Positions 16,703 through 24,959 of a DNA stretch of 64,000 nucleotides are shown here, one piece after another. The position numbers and the translations under genes are program-made. This DNA is from JBFWVR01 sp050246635. Lineage in GTDB: Bacteria > Acidobacteriota > Vicinamibacteria > Vicinamibacterales > UBA2999. Location: positions 1 to 64,000 of the forward strand of contig JBFWVR010000008.1 of assembly GCA_050246635.1 (NCBI GenBank). Reading direction: 5' to 3'. Under the pieces are notes generated by a model that saw only the letters and a program-made list of their open reading frames with translations, was not told the origin of the DNA and made no database searches. The stretch's first letter is position 1; each line of letters starts with the position of its first letter.

Positions 16703-17273
16703 GGGCACGGTCGCCGGCCTCGTCCCCGCGCCGGGCGGCTTCCGTATTCGCATCGCGACCCCACTTGCCGGCGCCCTCGCGGTCGGCGAGAGCCTGGCCG
16801 TGTCGGGGGTGTGTCTCACGGTGCTGGCCACCGATGGCGGGGACGTGCTGGCCGATATCGGCCCCGAGACCGCCCGTGTCACCACGCTGGGGGCCCTCCA
16901 GGCGGGGGATCGCGTGAACCTGGAGCGCGCCATGCGGACGGACGGCCGGCTGGGGGGCCACTTCGTGCTGGGCCACGTCGACGGGGTGGGCACGGTGGAG
17001 GAGGTACGTCCCGACGGGGATTCCCACTGGGTCGCGGTCGCGTTCCCGGACGACCTCGCGGCGTACTTCATCCCCAAGGGCTCGGTAGCCGTCGACGGCA
17101 TCAGCCTGACCGTGGCGGCCCTGGGGCTGAAACGGTTCGAGGTGATGGTCATCCCACACACATGGCGGCACACGACGCTCGGGGCCCGGCGCCCCGGCGA
17201 CCGCGTCAACCTCGAGTGCGACATGGTCGGGAAGTACGTCGTCCGATCGCTGGAATTGAGGCAGCAGGCATGA
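16677..17273 (+). CDS. ribE: Riboflavin synthase, alpha subunit
   Basis: Dismutates two 6,7-dimethyl-8-ribityllumazines to riboflavin. The 198-residue protein has two similar beta-barrel halves, each beginning with the lumazine-site motif (MFTGLIEAEGTV and GHFVLGHVDGVGTV), plus VSGVCLTVL and VDGISLTV. The ATG lies inside the end of ribD (26-nt overlap). Lumazine synthase (ribH) is not in this cluster. Confidence 0.95.
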   Translation: MFTGLIEAEGTVAGLVPAPGGFRIRIATPLAGALAVGESLAVSGVCLTVLATDGGDVLADIGPETARVTTLGALQAGDRVNLERAMRTDGRLGGHFVLGHVDGVGTVEEVRPDGDSHWVAVAFPDDLAAYFIPKGSVAVDGISLTVAALGLKRFEVMVIPHTWRHTTLGARRPGDRVNLECDMVGKYVVRSLELRQQA

Positions 17274-18544
17274 GCACGTCCACTACCCGCACCCGGCGCC
17301 CCGCGGCCGAGTTGAAGATTGCCAAGGGCGCGCGCTCGAAGAGCCCGTTTGCCGCGGTCGAGGACGCCGTGGCCGCCATCCGCCGCGGCGAGATGGTGAT
17401 CGTCGTCGATGACGAGGATCGCGAGAACGAGGGTGACCTGACGATCGCCGCCGAGAAGGCGACGCCCGCCATCATCAACTTCATGATGCGGCACGGGCGC
17501 GGCCTGATTTGCCTGCCGATGACGGGCGAGCGCCTCGACGAGCTGGAGATCCCGCTCCAGCCGCGGCAGCACAGCACCCGCTTCGACACCGCGTTCTGCG
17601 TCGGCATCGAGGCGCGCAAGGGCGTCACGACCGGCATCTCGGCGGCCGATCGTGCGCGGACCGTGCGCACGGCGGCCGATCCGAAGGCGACGGCGGGCGA
17701 CCTGGCGCGCCCCGGCCACGTCTTCCCGCTCCGCGCGCGTGACGGCGGGGTGCTGGTGCGCGCGGGGCAGACCGAGGCCGCCGTGGACCTGGCCCGCATC
17801 GCGGGCCTCCAGCCGTGCGGCGTGATCTGCGAGATCGCGAAGGACGACGGCACGATGGCGCGGGTGCCCGACCTGACGAAGTTCGCCCGGAAGCACAAGC
17901 TGCTGATGATCACGATTGCCGACCTGATCCGCTATCGCATGCGGACCGAGGGGCTCGTGACGAAGGTGGCGGAGGCCGAGCTCCCGACCGAGTGGGGGCC
18001 CTTCCGGATTCACGGATACGAGAGCCTGATCAACGGACAGACGCACGTGGCGCTCGTGTGCGGGGACATCTCGTCCGGGGAGGACGTGCTCGTGCGCGTG
18101 CACTCGAAGTGCCTCACGGGCGACGTGTTCCACTCGGCGCGATGTGACTGCGGCCCCCAGCTCGAGACGGCGATGCGGCGGATTGCCGCCGCCGGGCGGG
18201 GGGTGCTCCTGTACCTGAACCAGGAAGGCCGCGGGATCGGCCTCGCGAACAAGCTCCGGGCCTACGAGCTGCAGGACCAGGGGTTCGACACGGTGGAGGC
18301 CAACGAGCGCCTCGGGTTCAAGCCGGACCAGCGCGACTACGGGATCGGGGCGCAGATCCTCCGGAACCTCGGCGTGCGGACGATGCGGCTCCTGACGAAT
18401 AACCCCCGCAAATTCGTGGGGTTGCAGGGATATGGGCTGGCCGTGTCCGACACGGTGCCCCTGGAGATCCCGCCGTCGGCCACGACGCGAAAATACCTCA
18501 AGACCAAGAAGGACAAGCTGGGACACCGGTTGAAGTCGGTTTGA
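17270..18544 (+). CDS. ribBA: Fused DHBP synthase / GTP cyclohydrolase II
   Basis: A 424-residue fusion supplying both precursors of riboflavin. The N-terminal RibB domain (about 20-225) has VDDEDRENEGDL, MRHGRGLICLPM, DTAFCVGIEA and RPGHVFPLRA. The C-terminal RibA domain has the zinc cysteines C281, C292 and C294 and LNQEGRGIGLANK. One position differs from the usual HSECLTGD (here HSKCLTGD). ATG 17270 overlaps the ribE stop by 4 nt. The last bases overlap the -35 box of the ffh promoter. Confidence 0.94.
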   Translation: MSTSTTRTRRPAAELKIAKGARSKSPFAAVEDAVAAIRRGEMVIVVDDEDRENEGDLTIAAEKATPAIINFMMRHGRGLICLPMTGERLDELEIPLQPRQHSTRFDTAFCVGIEARKGVTTGISAADRARTVRTAADPKATAGDLARPGHVFPLRARDGGVLVRAGQTEAAVDLARIAGLQPCGVICEIAKDDGTMARVPDLTKFARKHKLLMITIADLIRYRMRTEGLVTKVAEAELPTEWGPFRIHGYESLINGQTHVALVCGDISSGEDVLVRVHSKCLTGDVFHSARCDCGPQLETAMRRIAAAGRGVLLYLNQEGRGIGLANKLRAYELQDQGFDTVEANERLGFKPDQRDYGIGAQILRNLGVRTMRLLTNNPRKFVGLQGYGLAVSDTVPLEIPPSATTRKYLKTKKDKLGHRLKSV

Positions 18545-18570
18545 CCCCTCCTCTGAACTTCAAGTAAGAT
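18541..18570 (+). promoter_or_regulatory. Promoter for the ffh-rpsP-rplS operon
   Basis: TTGACC (18541-18546, including the ribBA stop codon), an 18-nt spacer and TAAGAT (18565-18570). The roughly 95-nt leader to ffh contains a stable hairpin (GTCCCG at about 18612 pairing with CGGGAC at about 18643, and an inner CCGGA/TCCGG stem). Confidence 0.6.
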
Positions 18571-18671
18571 AAGGGTTTGCGCCGAGACGCTTCGGCTGTG
18601 CCGAGAGCGTGCGTCCCGGTCCGGATACTTGTACGTCCGGGCACGGGACTTCTGCGTGCCATAGAGAAGTC

Positions 18672-20030
18672 ATGTTCGACGCGCTCAGCACCCGCCTCCA
18701 GGGCGTCTTCCAGTCGCTCAAGGGGGAAACCCGCCTGACCGAGACGACGGTCGAGACCGCGCTCCGGGAAATCCGGATGGCGCTGCTCGAGGCCGACGTC
18801 AATTTCAAGGTCGTCAAGGCGTTCGTCGATCGCGTGCGTGACCGCGCGATGGACCAGGCGGTGCTGCGCAGCCTGACGCCCAGCCAGCAGGTCATCAAGA
18901 TCGTCCGCGACGAGCTGCTCGCGCTGTTCGGCGACGCGCAGGGTGGGCTCAGCGAGACCTCGGCGCGGCCGCGCGTCGTGCTGATGCTCGGCCTGCAGGG
19001 CTCGGGCAAGACCACCACCTCCGCGAAGCTCGGTCGCTGGCTCGCGAAGCAGGGCCGCCACCCGCTGCTCGTCTCCACCGACGTCCGCCGTCCCGCCGCC
19101 ATCCAGCAGCTCGCCGTGATGGGGCAGAAGGCCGGGGTGCGCGTGCACGACCCGGCGGGCGAGATGGACCCGGTGGCCCGCGCCGCCGGCGCGCTCGCCG
19201 CCGCGAAGAACACCGGCCACGACGTCGTCATCGTCGACACCGCCGGCCGGCTGCACATCGACGACGAGCTGATGCAGGAGCTCGTGGCGATCAAGGCCGC
19301 CACGGGGCCCGCCGACCTCCTCTACGTCGCGGACGCGATGACGGGGCAGGACGCCATCAAGAGCGCCGGTGAGTTCAACCGGCAGATTGGCGTCACCGGC
19401 GTGGTGCTGACGAAGATCGACGGCGACGCCCGCGGCGGCGCCGCGCTGTCGGTCGTGTCGGTCGTGGGCGTGCCGATTGCCTTCGTCGGGGCCGGCGAAC
19501 GCATCGAGGACATCGACGCCTTCCATGCGGACCGGTTCGTCTCGCGCATGCTGGGCATGGGCGACGTGCTGTCGCTCATCGAGCGCGCCGAGGAGGCGAT
19601 CGACCAGGAAGACGCCGAGAAGCTCGAGCAGAAGATCCGCAAGGGCGGGCTGACGCTCGAGGACTTCCGGTCCCAGCTGCGCACCATCAAGAAGATGGGC
19701 CCGATCGAGCAGCTGCTGGGCATGCTGCCCGGCATGGGCAACCTGAAGGACCTGGCCCAGCAGAAGCCGGACGAGAAACAGCTCGGGCGCGTGGAGGCGA
19801 TCATCAACTCGATGACACCCGAGGAGCGCCGGCACGCCGAGATCATCGACGGCAACCGCCGCAAGCGCATCGCGCGGGGCAGCGGCACGCAGGTCGAGGA
19901 CGTCAACCGCCTGCTGAAGCAGTTCGCCGAGATGCAGCGGATGATGAAGATGGTCGGCAAGATGACCGGCGAGACCATCGCCGCGCCGAAGAAGAAGAAG
20001 CGGAAGGGACCGTTCAGCCTGATGCGCTAG
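18672..20030 (+). CDS. ffh: Signal recognition particle protein Ffh
   Basis: GTPase of the SRP that binds signal peptides and 4.5S RNA and pairs with FtsY. The 452-residue protein has an N domain, a G domain (GLQGSGKTTT from residue 107, STDVRRPAAIQQL, DTAGRLHID, TKIDGDARGG) and a Met-rich M domain from about residue 330 with the RNA-binding RRKRIARGSGT. The ATG at 18672 gives MFDALSTRLQGVF, the family start. First gene of a translation/RNA operon. Confidence 0.97.
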   Translation: MFDALSTRLQGVFQSLKGETRLTETTVETALREIRMALLEADVNFKVVKAFVDRVRDRAMDQAVLRSLTPSQQVIKIVRDELLALFGDAQGGLSETSARPRVVLMLGLQGSGKTTTSAKLGRWLAKQGRHPLLVSTDVRRPAAIQQLAVMGQKAGVRVHDPAGEMDPVARAAGALAAAKNTGHDVVIVDTAGRLHIDDELMQELVAIKAATGPADLLYVADAMTGQDAIKSAGEFNRQIGVTGVVLTKIDGDARGGAALSVVSVVGVPIAFVGAGERIEDIDAFHADRFVSRMLGMGDVLSLIERAEEAIDQEDAEKLEQKIRKGGLTLEDFRSQLRTIKKMGPIEQLLGMLPGMGNLKDLAQQKPDEKQLGRVEAIINSMTPEERRHAEIIDGNRRKRIARGSGTQVEDVNRLLKQFAEMQRMMKMVGKMTGETIAAPKKKKRKGPFSLMR

Positions 20031-20092
20031 GCGGCGGCCCCGCACGGGTACGTAGTCAGTAGAGCGCAAGTGCAAGCTGCAGAAGGAGCAAC

Positions 20093-20392
20093 ATGCTGTC
20101 GATTCGCCTGCGTCGGACGGGGTCCAAGAAGCGGCCCTTTTACCGGGTCGTCGTGACCGAGGCGCGCACCCCGCGCGAGGGCGCGTTCGTCGAGATCCTC
20201 GGGTTCTACAACCCCCGGACCAAGCCGGCCACGGTCGAGATCGACCGGGACCGCGTGGCGCACTGGGTCAAGCAGGGCGCGCGGCCGTCCGACTCGGTCC
20301 GCACGCTGCTGGCGCGCCACCTCACCCGTGACCGGGGCGCGGCGCCGGAGCCGGTGACGGCCGAGGCCACGGCGCCCCAGGCCCAGGCCTAG
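20093..20392 (+). CDS. rpsP: 30S ribosomal protein S16
   Basis: 99-residue S16, with the conserved start MLSIRLRRTGSKKRPFYRVV and FVEILGFYNPRT. A strong ribosome binding site (AAGGAG) precedes the ATG. The C-terminal 15 residues are an Ala/Pro/Glu-rich tail. Confidence 0.97.
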   Translation: MLSIRLRRTGSKKRPFYRVVVTEARTPREGAFVEILGFYNPRTKPATVEIDRDRVAHWVKQGARPSDSVRTLLARHLTRDRGAAPEPVTAEATAPQAQA

Positions 20393-20394
20393 CC

Positions 20395-20649
20395 ATGGCC
20401 GACCTGGTCGGGCTGGTCGAGATGATCGCGCAGGGGCTGGCCGACGAGCCGGGCGCCGTCGAGGTGACCGACGGCGAACGGCGCGGCGGGCGCCATCTCG
20501 AGCTGCAGGTCGCCCCCGGCGACATCGGCCGCGTGATTGGCCGACAGGGCCGGACGGCCGCCGCGATTCGCGCCCTGCTGACGGCGGCGGGTGAGCGCGA
20601 GGGCCAGCGGGTGTCGCTCGACATCCGCGACACCTCGGGCCGGCGCTGA
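20395..20649 (+). CDS. khpA: KH-domain RNA-binding protein KhpA
   Basis: An 84-residue single KH domain, with the GXXG loop as IGRQGRTAAAIR. KhpA usually sits, as here, between rpsP and rimM and binds structured RNAs. ATG 20395 is 2 nt after the rpsP stop. Confidence 0.92.
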   Translation: MADLVGLVEMIAQGLADEPGAVEVTDGERRGGRHLELQVAPGDIGRVIGRQGRTAAAIRALLTAAGEREGQRVSLDIRDTSGRR

Positions 20650-20662
20650 CGGAGTGGCCCGC

Positions 20663-21223
20663 GTGGGCGGTCGTGCCGAACCGGAGGTGCCCGACGGCCT
20701 CGTGCTCGTCGGCGTCGTCGCGCGCACGCACGGGCTGAGAGGGGAGGTCGCGGTCAACCTCGAGACCGACTTCCCCGAGCAGCGGTTCCGCGAGGGCGCC
20801 CGGCTCCGGGCACGCCGCCGCGGCGGCGCGGACGTGGAGACGCTGGAGATCGAGACCGTGCGGTTCCACCAGGGCCGGCCGCTCGTCCGCTTCGTGGGAT
20901 ACCCCACGATCGACGAGGCCGAGGCGCTGGCCGGGACCGAGCTGTTCGTGGTCGAGGCGGATCTCGGGCCGCTGCCCGAGGGGATGTACTACCATCACCA
21001 GCTCCTCGGGTGCGAGGTGGTGGACGCCGCGGGGGAGGCCATCGGGAGCGTCGCGGCGGTCGAGGGCGACATGGCGGCCAGCCGCCTGGTGGTGCGCAGC
21101 CGGCGCGGGGAGGTGCTCATTCCCCTCACGCCCGCCATCTGCCAGGTGGACGTGGCGGCCCGGCGGGTCGTGGTGACGCCGCCGGAGGGGTTGCTGGAAC
21201 TGAACGGCGACTGGCGGTCGTAG
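20663..21223 (+). CDS. rimM: Ribosome maturation factor RimM
   Basis: Assists 30S head assembly around S19. About 186 residues, with the N-terminal motif VGVVARTHGLRGEVAVNLETD and a PRC-barrel C-terminal half (YYHHQLLGCEVVDAAGE, LIPLTPAICQVDV). Two GTGs are possible, at 20654 and 20663; the second has GGAG 8 nt upstream and is chosen. Confidence 0.92.
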   Translation: MGGRAEPEVPDGLVLVGVVARTHGLRGEVAVNLETDFPEQRFREGARLRARRRGGADVETLEIETVRFHQGRPLVRFVGYPTIDEAEALAGTELFVVEADLGPLPEGMYYHHQLLGCEVVDAAGEAIGSVAAVEGDMAASRLVVRSRRGEVLIPLTPAICQVDVAARRVVVTPPEGLLELNGDWRS

Positions 21224-21235
21224 GTTGGGCCGCGC

Positions 21236-21991
21236 ATGAAGTTCGACATCGTCACGATCTTCCCGCGCATGGTCGAGGCCGGCCTCGCGGAAGGCGTGGT
21301 GGGCCGGGCGCGCGACCGTGGCGTGATCGACGCGGTGGTGCACAACCTCCGGGACTACACCACCGACCGGCACCACGTCGTGGACGACGTGCCGTTCGGC
21401 GGCGGCCCGGGCATGGTGCTGAAGCCCGAACCGCTCTTCGCGGCGATGGCAGGGATTGGGGCGCAGCGTGGCGCCCCGGCGGCGGTGCTGCTGACCTCAC
21501 CGGCCGGCCGGCGATTCACGCAGGCGGATGCGCGGCGGCTGGCCGGTCTGGGCCACGTCGCGATCATCTGCGGGCGCTACGAGGGGATCGACGAGCGCGT
21601 GGCGGAGGCGCTCGCGACCGAGGAAGTGTCGATCGGCGACTACGTGCTGTCGGGCGGCGAGCTGCCCGCGCTCGTGATCGTCGACGCCGTCGCCCGGCTG
21701 GTGCCGGGCGTGGTGGGCGACGAGCAGTCGGTGGAGGGGGACTCCTTCACGCGTGGCCTGCTCGACTACCCGCACTACACGCGGCCGGCCGAGTTCGAGG
21801 GCCGGCGGGTGCCCGACGTGCTGCTCTCGGGGCACCACGGCGAGATCCGGCGGTGGCGGCGGCGGGTGGCATTGGAACGGACGATCGCGCGGCGGCCGGA
21901 TCTGCTGGCCGAGGCGGCGCTCGACGATGAGGAACGACGGATGCTGCGGGACCGGATGGCCCGCCGCGACGAGGACGAAGGGAGCCAGTAG
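21236..21991 (+). CDS. trmD: tRNA (guanine-N1)-methyltransferase
   Basis: Methylates G37 of tRNAs to prevent frameshifts. 251 residues with MKFDIVTIFPRMV, VDDVPFGGGPGMVLKPEP, CGRYEGIDERV and the trefoil-knot SAM site SIGDYVLSGGELPAL. It is in the usual rimM-trmD-rplS order. Confidence 0.97.
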   Translation: MKFDIVTIFPRMVEAGLAEGVVGRARDRGVIDAVVHNLRDYTTDRHHVVDDVPFGGGPGMVLKPEPLFAAMAGIGAQRGAPAAVLLTSPAGRRFTQADARRLAGLGHVAIICGRYEGIDERVAEALATEEVSIGDYVLSGGELPALVIVDAVARLVPGVVGDEQSVEGDSFTRGLLDYPHYTRPAEFEGRRVPDVLLSGHHGEIRRWRRRVALERTIARRPDLLAEAALDDEERRMLRDRMARRDEDEGSQ

Positions 21992-21993
21992 TC

Positions 21994-22344
21994 ATGGGCG
22001 CGATGGAAGTCGTTGAGAAGGGGCAGCTCACCGAGCGGCCGCGGATGAAGGCGGGCGACACGGTGAAGGTCCACGTCCGCGTGCGCGAGGGCGACAAGGA
22101 GCGCATCCAGGTCTTCGAGGGCGTCGTGATCAACCTGCGCCGCGGTGGCGTGCGCTCGTCGTTCACGGTGCGCAAGGTGTCGTTCGGCCAGGGCGTCGAG
22201 CGCATCTTCCCGATGCACTCGCCGATCATCTCCAAGATCGACGTCGTGCGGTCGGCCAAGGTCCGCCGCGCGAAGCTGTACTTCCTGCGCGAGCTCCGCG
22301 GCAAGGCGGCCCGCATGAAGGAAGTCAAGCGCACCACCGCCTAG
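21994..22344 (+). CDS. rplS: 50S ribosomal protein L19
   Basis: 116 residues with the L19 core GDTVKVHVRVREGDKERIQ, VRSSFTVRKVSFGQGVERIF and RRAKLYFLRELRGKAAR. GGAG lies 9 nt before the ATG. It sits 2 nt after trmD. Confidence 0.97.
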   Translation: MGAMEVVEKGQLTERPRMKAGDTVKVHVRVREGDKERIQVFEGVVINLRRGGVRSSFTVRKVSFGQGVERIFPMHSPIISKIDVVRSAKVRRAKLYFLRELRGKAARMKEVKRTTA

Positions 22345-22358
22345 CCCGGGCGCGCGCG

Positions 22359-22991
22359 ATGCGCAAGGTCCAGGCCCGCCGCACGATCGAGAACGCGCTC
22401 CGCCGCTACGGGTTCACCCGGGTGGCGGGCGTGGACGAGGTCGGGCGCGGGTGCCTCGCGGGGCCCGTCATGGCGGGCGCCGTGATCCTCGACCCCGCCC
22501 GGCACATCGCCGGCCTCGCCGACTCCAAGGCGCTCACGCGGCTCGCCCGCGAGCGCCTGTACGACACCATCACCGCCCGCGCCGCGGCGTGGGCGGTCGT
22601 CGCGGTCGAGCCCGAGGAGATCGATCGCATCAACATCCACCAGGCCACGCTGCGGGCGATGCAGCGGGCCGTGCTGGCGCTGGCGCCCCTGCCCGACGCC
22701 GTGCTGGTGGATGCGTTCCGGGTGCCCGACCTGCCCATGGCCCAGCGGGCCGTCGTCGGCGGCGACCGCCAGGCCGCCGCGATTGCGGCGGCGTCCATCG
22801 TGGCCAAGGTCACGCGAGACCGCCTGATGGCCCGCCTCCACGCCGACGATCCGCGCTACGGCTTCGACCGGCACAAGGGATACGCGACCGCGGAACACCT
22901 GGCCGCGGTGGCCCGCCACGGCTACTCCGGTGCCCACCGGCGGTCGTTCCGTCCGCCGACCCTCTTCGACCTCGTGCCGGACGTGACGTGA
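22359..22991 (+). CDS. rnhB: Ribonuclease HII
   Basis: Removes ribonucleotides and RNA primers from RNA-DNA hybrids. 210 residues with the active-site motif GVDEVGRGCLAGPVMAGAV (Asp-Glu), ADSKALT, VDAFRVPDL and ASIVAKVTRDR. Last gene with a clear role in the ffh operon. The 180 nt after it contain only a 60-codon GTG frame (22988-23170) with no recognisable features. Confidence 0.96.
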   Translation: MRKVQARRTIENALRRYGFTRVAGVDEVGRGCLAGPVMAGAVILDPARHIAGLADSKALTRLARERLYDTITARAAAWAVVAVEPEEIDRINIHQATLRAMQRAVLALAPLPDAVLVDAFRVPDLPMAQRAVVGGDRQAAAIAAASIVAKVTRDRLMARLHADDPRYGFDRHKGYATAEHLAAVARHGYSGAHRRSFRPPTLFDLVPDVT

Positions 22992-23173
22992 TCCCGTCCG
23001 GACGTCCGGCGGCACCCGCACTGTTATACGATCGGGCCGACACGCTGGAGGCGGCGCCGGAGGCGTCCCGCGCCTTCGCCGTCTTCGTCGCACCCGATTC
23101 GGACACCGCCGGCTCCCGGGACGCCAGCCGTCGGATCGCGAGCCTGTCTCGTTCCCAGGCCGAGGGCTGAGGT

Positions 23174-23446
23174 CTGTTCCGCCGGCTGCTCATCATCGCG
23201 CTCCTCCTCGAGATGGGGCTCCTCCTGGTGCTGATCCCCTGGTCGGCCTTCTGGGATCGCAACTACTTTCTCGAGGGCCTGCCGTACGTCCGCGACATCC
23301 TCACGAGCAACTATGCCCGCGGGGCCGTCACGGGCCTGGGGCTGCTCAACGTCTGGGCGGCCCTCGCGGAGCTGGCCGAGCTCTTCACGCCTCGTACGCC
23401 GGAGGACCCCCTGCCCCCCGTGCCCGGCGACCATGGTCCCGCCTGA
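23174..23446 (+). CDS. Small membrane protein, possible CTG start
   Basis: A roughly 90-residue protein with one N-terminal membrane helix (LFRRLLIIALLLEMGLLLVL) and a short acidic, Pro-rich tail. An in-frame TGA at 23168-23170 blocks any longer form. CTG at 23174 has GAGGG 7 nt upstream and gives a complete helix; the first ATG (23213) would cut the helix in half. It overlaps the next gene by 14 nt. I do not recognise the family. Confidence 0.6.
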   Translation: MFRRLLIIALLLEMGLLLVLIPWSAFWDRNYFLEGLPYVRDILTSNYARGAVTGLGLLNVWAALAELAELFTPRTPEDPLPPVPGDHGPA

Positions 23447-24125
23447 GCCCATCCTCGTCCTCGTCACGGACCGGCACCGGCTGGCCGCGGCCCTCGGCGC
23501 GCCGGCGGGGCAGGCCCTGGCGCTCGTGGAGGCGCAGGCGTGCGGGGCGGTGGCTGGCGGTGTCTCCATCCTGCACGTGCGGGAGCCCGATCTCGGCGCG
23601 GGCGACCTGCTGGCCTTGACCGGGGCCCTGTTGACGGCGGCGCGTGGGACCGATACCCGTGTCGTGGTGAACGACCGCCTCGACGTGGCGCTGGCTGCCG
23701 GAGCCGACGGTGTGCACCTGCGGGAACGCTCGGTCGCGTCGCACGACGCGCGGCGGCTCCTCGGGGCGGGGCGGCTGGTCGGGCGCTCGGTCCACGACGG
23801 CGCGGGCGTCGCGAACGCCGGGCCGGTGGACTACCTGGTTGCGGGCACGGTCTTCGAGACGGTGTCGAAGCCGGGGCTGGCGGCGCCCCTTGGCCTCGAT
23901 GGACTTCGCGCGCTGGTGCAGGCGGCGGGGGCGCGTCCGGTGGTGGCCATCGGCGGACTGACGGCCGCCAACATCGGCCTGGCCTTCGGGGCCGGGGCGC
24001 GGGGCGGGGCGGCGATTGGCGCGTTCATCCCCGGACGGCAGGCGCGCCGCAGGCTGGCGCCGGCTGTGAAAAAGTTGGTCGAAACCCTGAGAAATGGGTT
24101 GAACTCGTCCGGAACGCTCCCTTAA
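23433..24125 (+). CDS. Thiamine-phosphate synthase / TenI-like protein
   Basis: A 230-residue TIM-barrel of the ThiE/TenI family. Visible are ILVLVTDRHRL, VSILHVREPDLGAG, VVVNDRLDVALAAGADGVHLRE, VGRSVHDGAG, DYLVAGTVFETVSKPG and VVAIGGLTAANI. ThiE couples the thiazole and pyrimidine units of thiamine; TenI is its aromatase relative. The phosphate-contact SKPG is present, but no other thi gene is nearby, so the two cannot be separated. It overlaps the small membrane protein gene. Confidence 0.82.
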   Translation: MVPPEPILVLVTDRHRLAAALGAPAGQALALVEAQACGAVAGGVSILHVREPDLGAGDLLALTGALLTAARGTDTRVVVNDRLDVALAAGADGVHLRERSVASHDARRLLGAGRLVGRSVHDGAGVANAGPVDYLVAGTVFETVSKPGLAAPLGLDGLRALVQAAGARPVVAIGGLTAANIGLAFGAGARGGAAIGAFIPGRQARRRLAPAVKKLVETLRNGLNSSGTLP

Positions 24126-24137
24126 CATTGCCGGGTT

Positions 24138-24156
24138 GCCTGTTGATTCGACAGGC
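24138..24156 (+). terminator. Hairpin after the thiE-like gene
   Basis: GCCTGT-N7-ACAGGC, a 6-bp stem 12 nt after the stop codon. No T-run follows, so terminator function is uncertain. Confidence 0.3.
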
Positions 24157-24200
24157 AGTTCTGGCACATACCCGAGTTGGAGACTCAGCCCCCGGGTCCC

Positions 24201-24959
24201 ATGGCCGACGAGCGAACGGATATCGGTCTTCGCCTGCGTCAGGCGCGCGAACAGCGCGACATCTCGCTTCGTCAAATCGCCGACGATACGAAGCTCTCGG
24301 TGCGCGCACTCGACGCCCTCGAGCGTGGAGACATCAAGTCCCTCCCCGGTGGCATCTATCGCCGCGCCATCGTGCGAGCGTACGCGGAGCACGTCGGCCT
24401 GAGTCCCGAGGACGCGGTCCGGCAGTTCCTCGCGCAGTATCCCGACGAGCCCACGCCGTTCACGATCACCGACGAGCCTGCGCCCGCGCCGCGGCGGTTC
24501 TCGCTGCACGCCCTGCTGCAGATCATGGGCGCGCTCGTCCCGGTGGTCGCCGGTGTCGCGTATTTCTCGATGGCACCCGTCGACACGCGGCGCGCGGCGC
24601 CGCCTGACGTGTTCGCTCCTCGCGGCGTGGACGAGTGGCGGCCCGAGATCGTGCCGGCCGGCGGCTTCGCCGAGGCGCCGCCCCCCGCGGCCCGGCCGGT
24701 GGCGCTCATGCTCACGGTGTCCTCGCGCTGCGAGCTGCGGGTCGTGATCGACGGCCGCGAGGTCATCGCCCGCCAGCTCGAAGCCGGCGAGCAGCTGCAG
24801 CTGGATCTCACCGACGAGGTCGTGCTGTCGGGGGACAACGCCGGCGCGGTGCAGTTCAGCATCAACGGCCAGGCCGGGCGCCTGCTCGGCGAGGCCGGCG
24901 AGCCGCTGCAGGTCCGCATCGCGCGCGACGACTACGAGACCTGGCTGGTCCGCGACTGA
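24201..24959 (+). CDS. RodZ-like helix-turn-helix membrane protein
   Basis: A 252-residue protein with an N-terminal Xre-type helix-turn-helix as in RodZ (LRLRQAREQRDISLRQIADD, GGIYRRAIVRAYAEHVGL). One membrane helix follows near residues 105-125, then a C-terminal beta domain of the DUF4115 type (RCELRVVIDGREVIARQLEAGE, GRLLGEAGEPL). RodZ links MreB to the cell-wall machinery. A TTG at 24177 could lengthen it by 8 residues; ATG 24201 (MADERTDIG) is preferred. Confidence 0.82.
   Translation: MADERTDIGLRLRQAREQRDISLRQIADDTKLSVRALDALERGDIKSLPGGIYRRAIVRAYAEHVGLSPEDAVRQFLAQYPDEPTPFTITDEPAPAPRRFSLHALLQIMGALVPVVAGVAYFSMAPVDTRRAAPPDVFAPRGVDEWRPEIVPAGGFAEAPPPAARPVALMLTVSSRCELRVVIDGREVIARQLEAGEQLQLDLTDEVVLSGDNAGAVQFSINGQAGRLLGEAGEPLQVRIARDDYETWLVRD

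Noticed and set aside
22988..23170. 60-codon GTG frame after rnhB
   Set aside because: It overlaps the rnhB stop and has no recognisable pattern, helix or ribosome binding site; kept only as a note.
24163..24185. Possible sigma-54 promoter (TGGCAC ... TTGG) before the RodZ-like gene
   Set aside because: The -24 to -12 spacing is four bases too long and the -12 element lacks GC.
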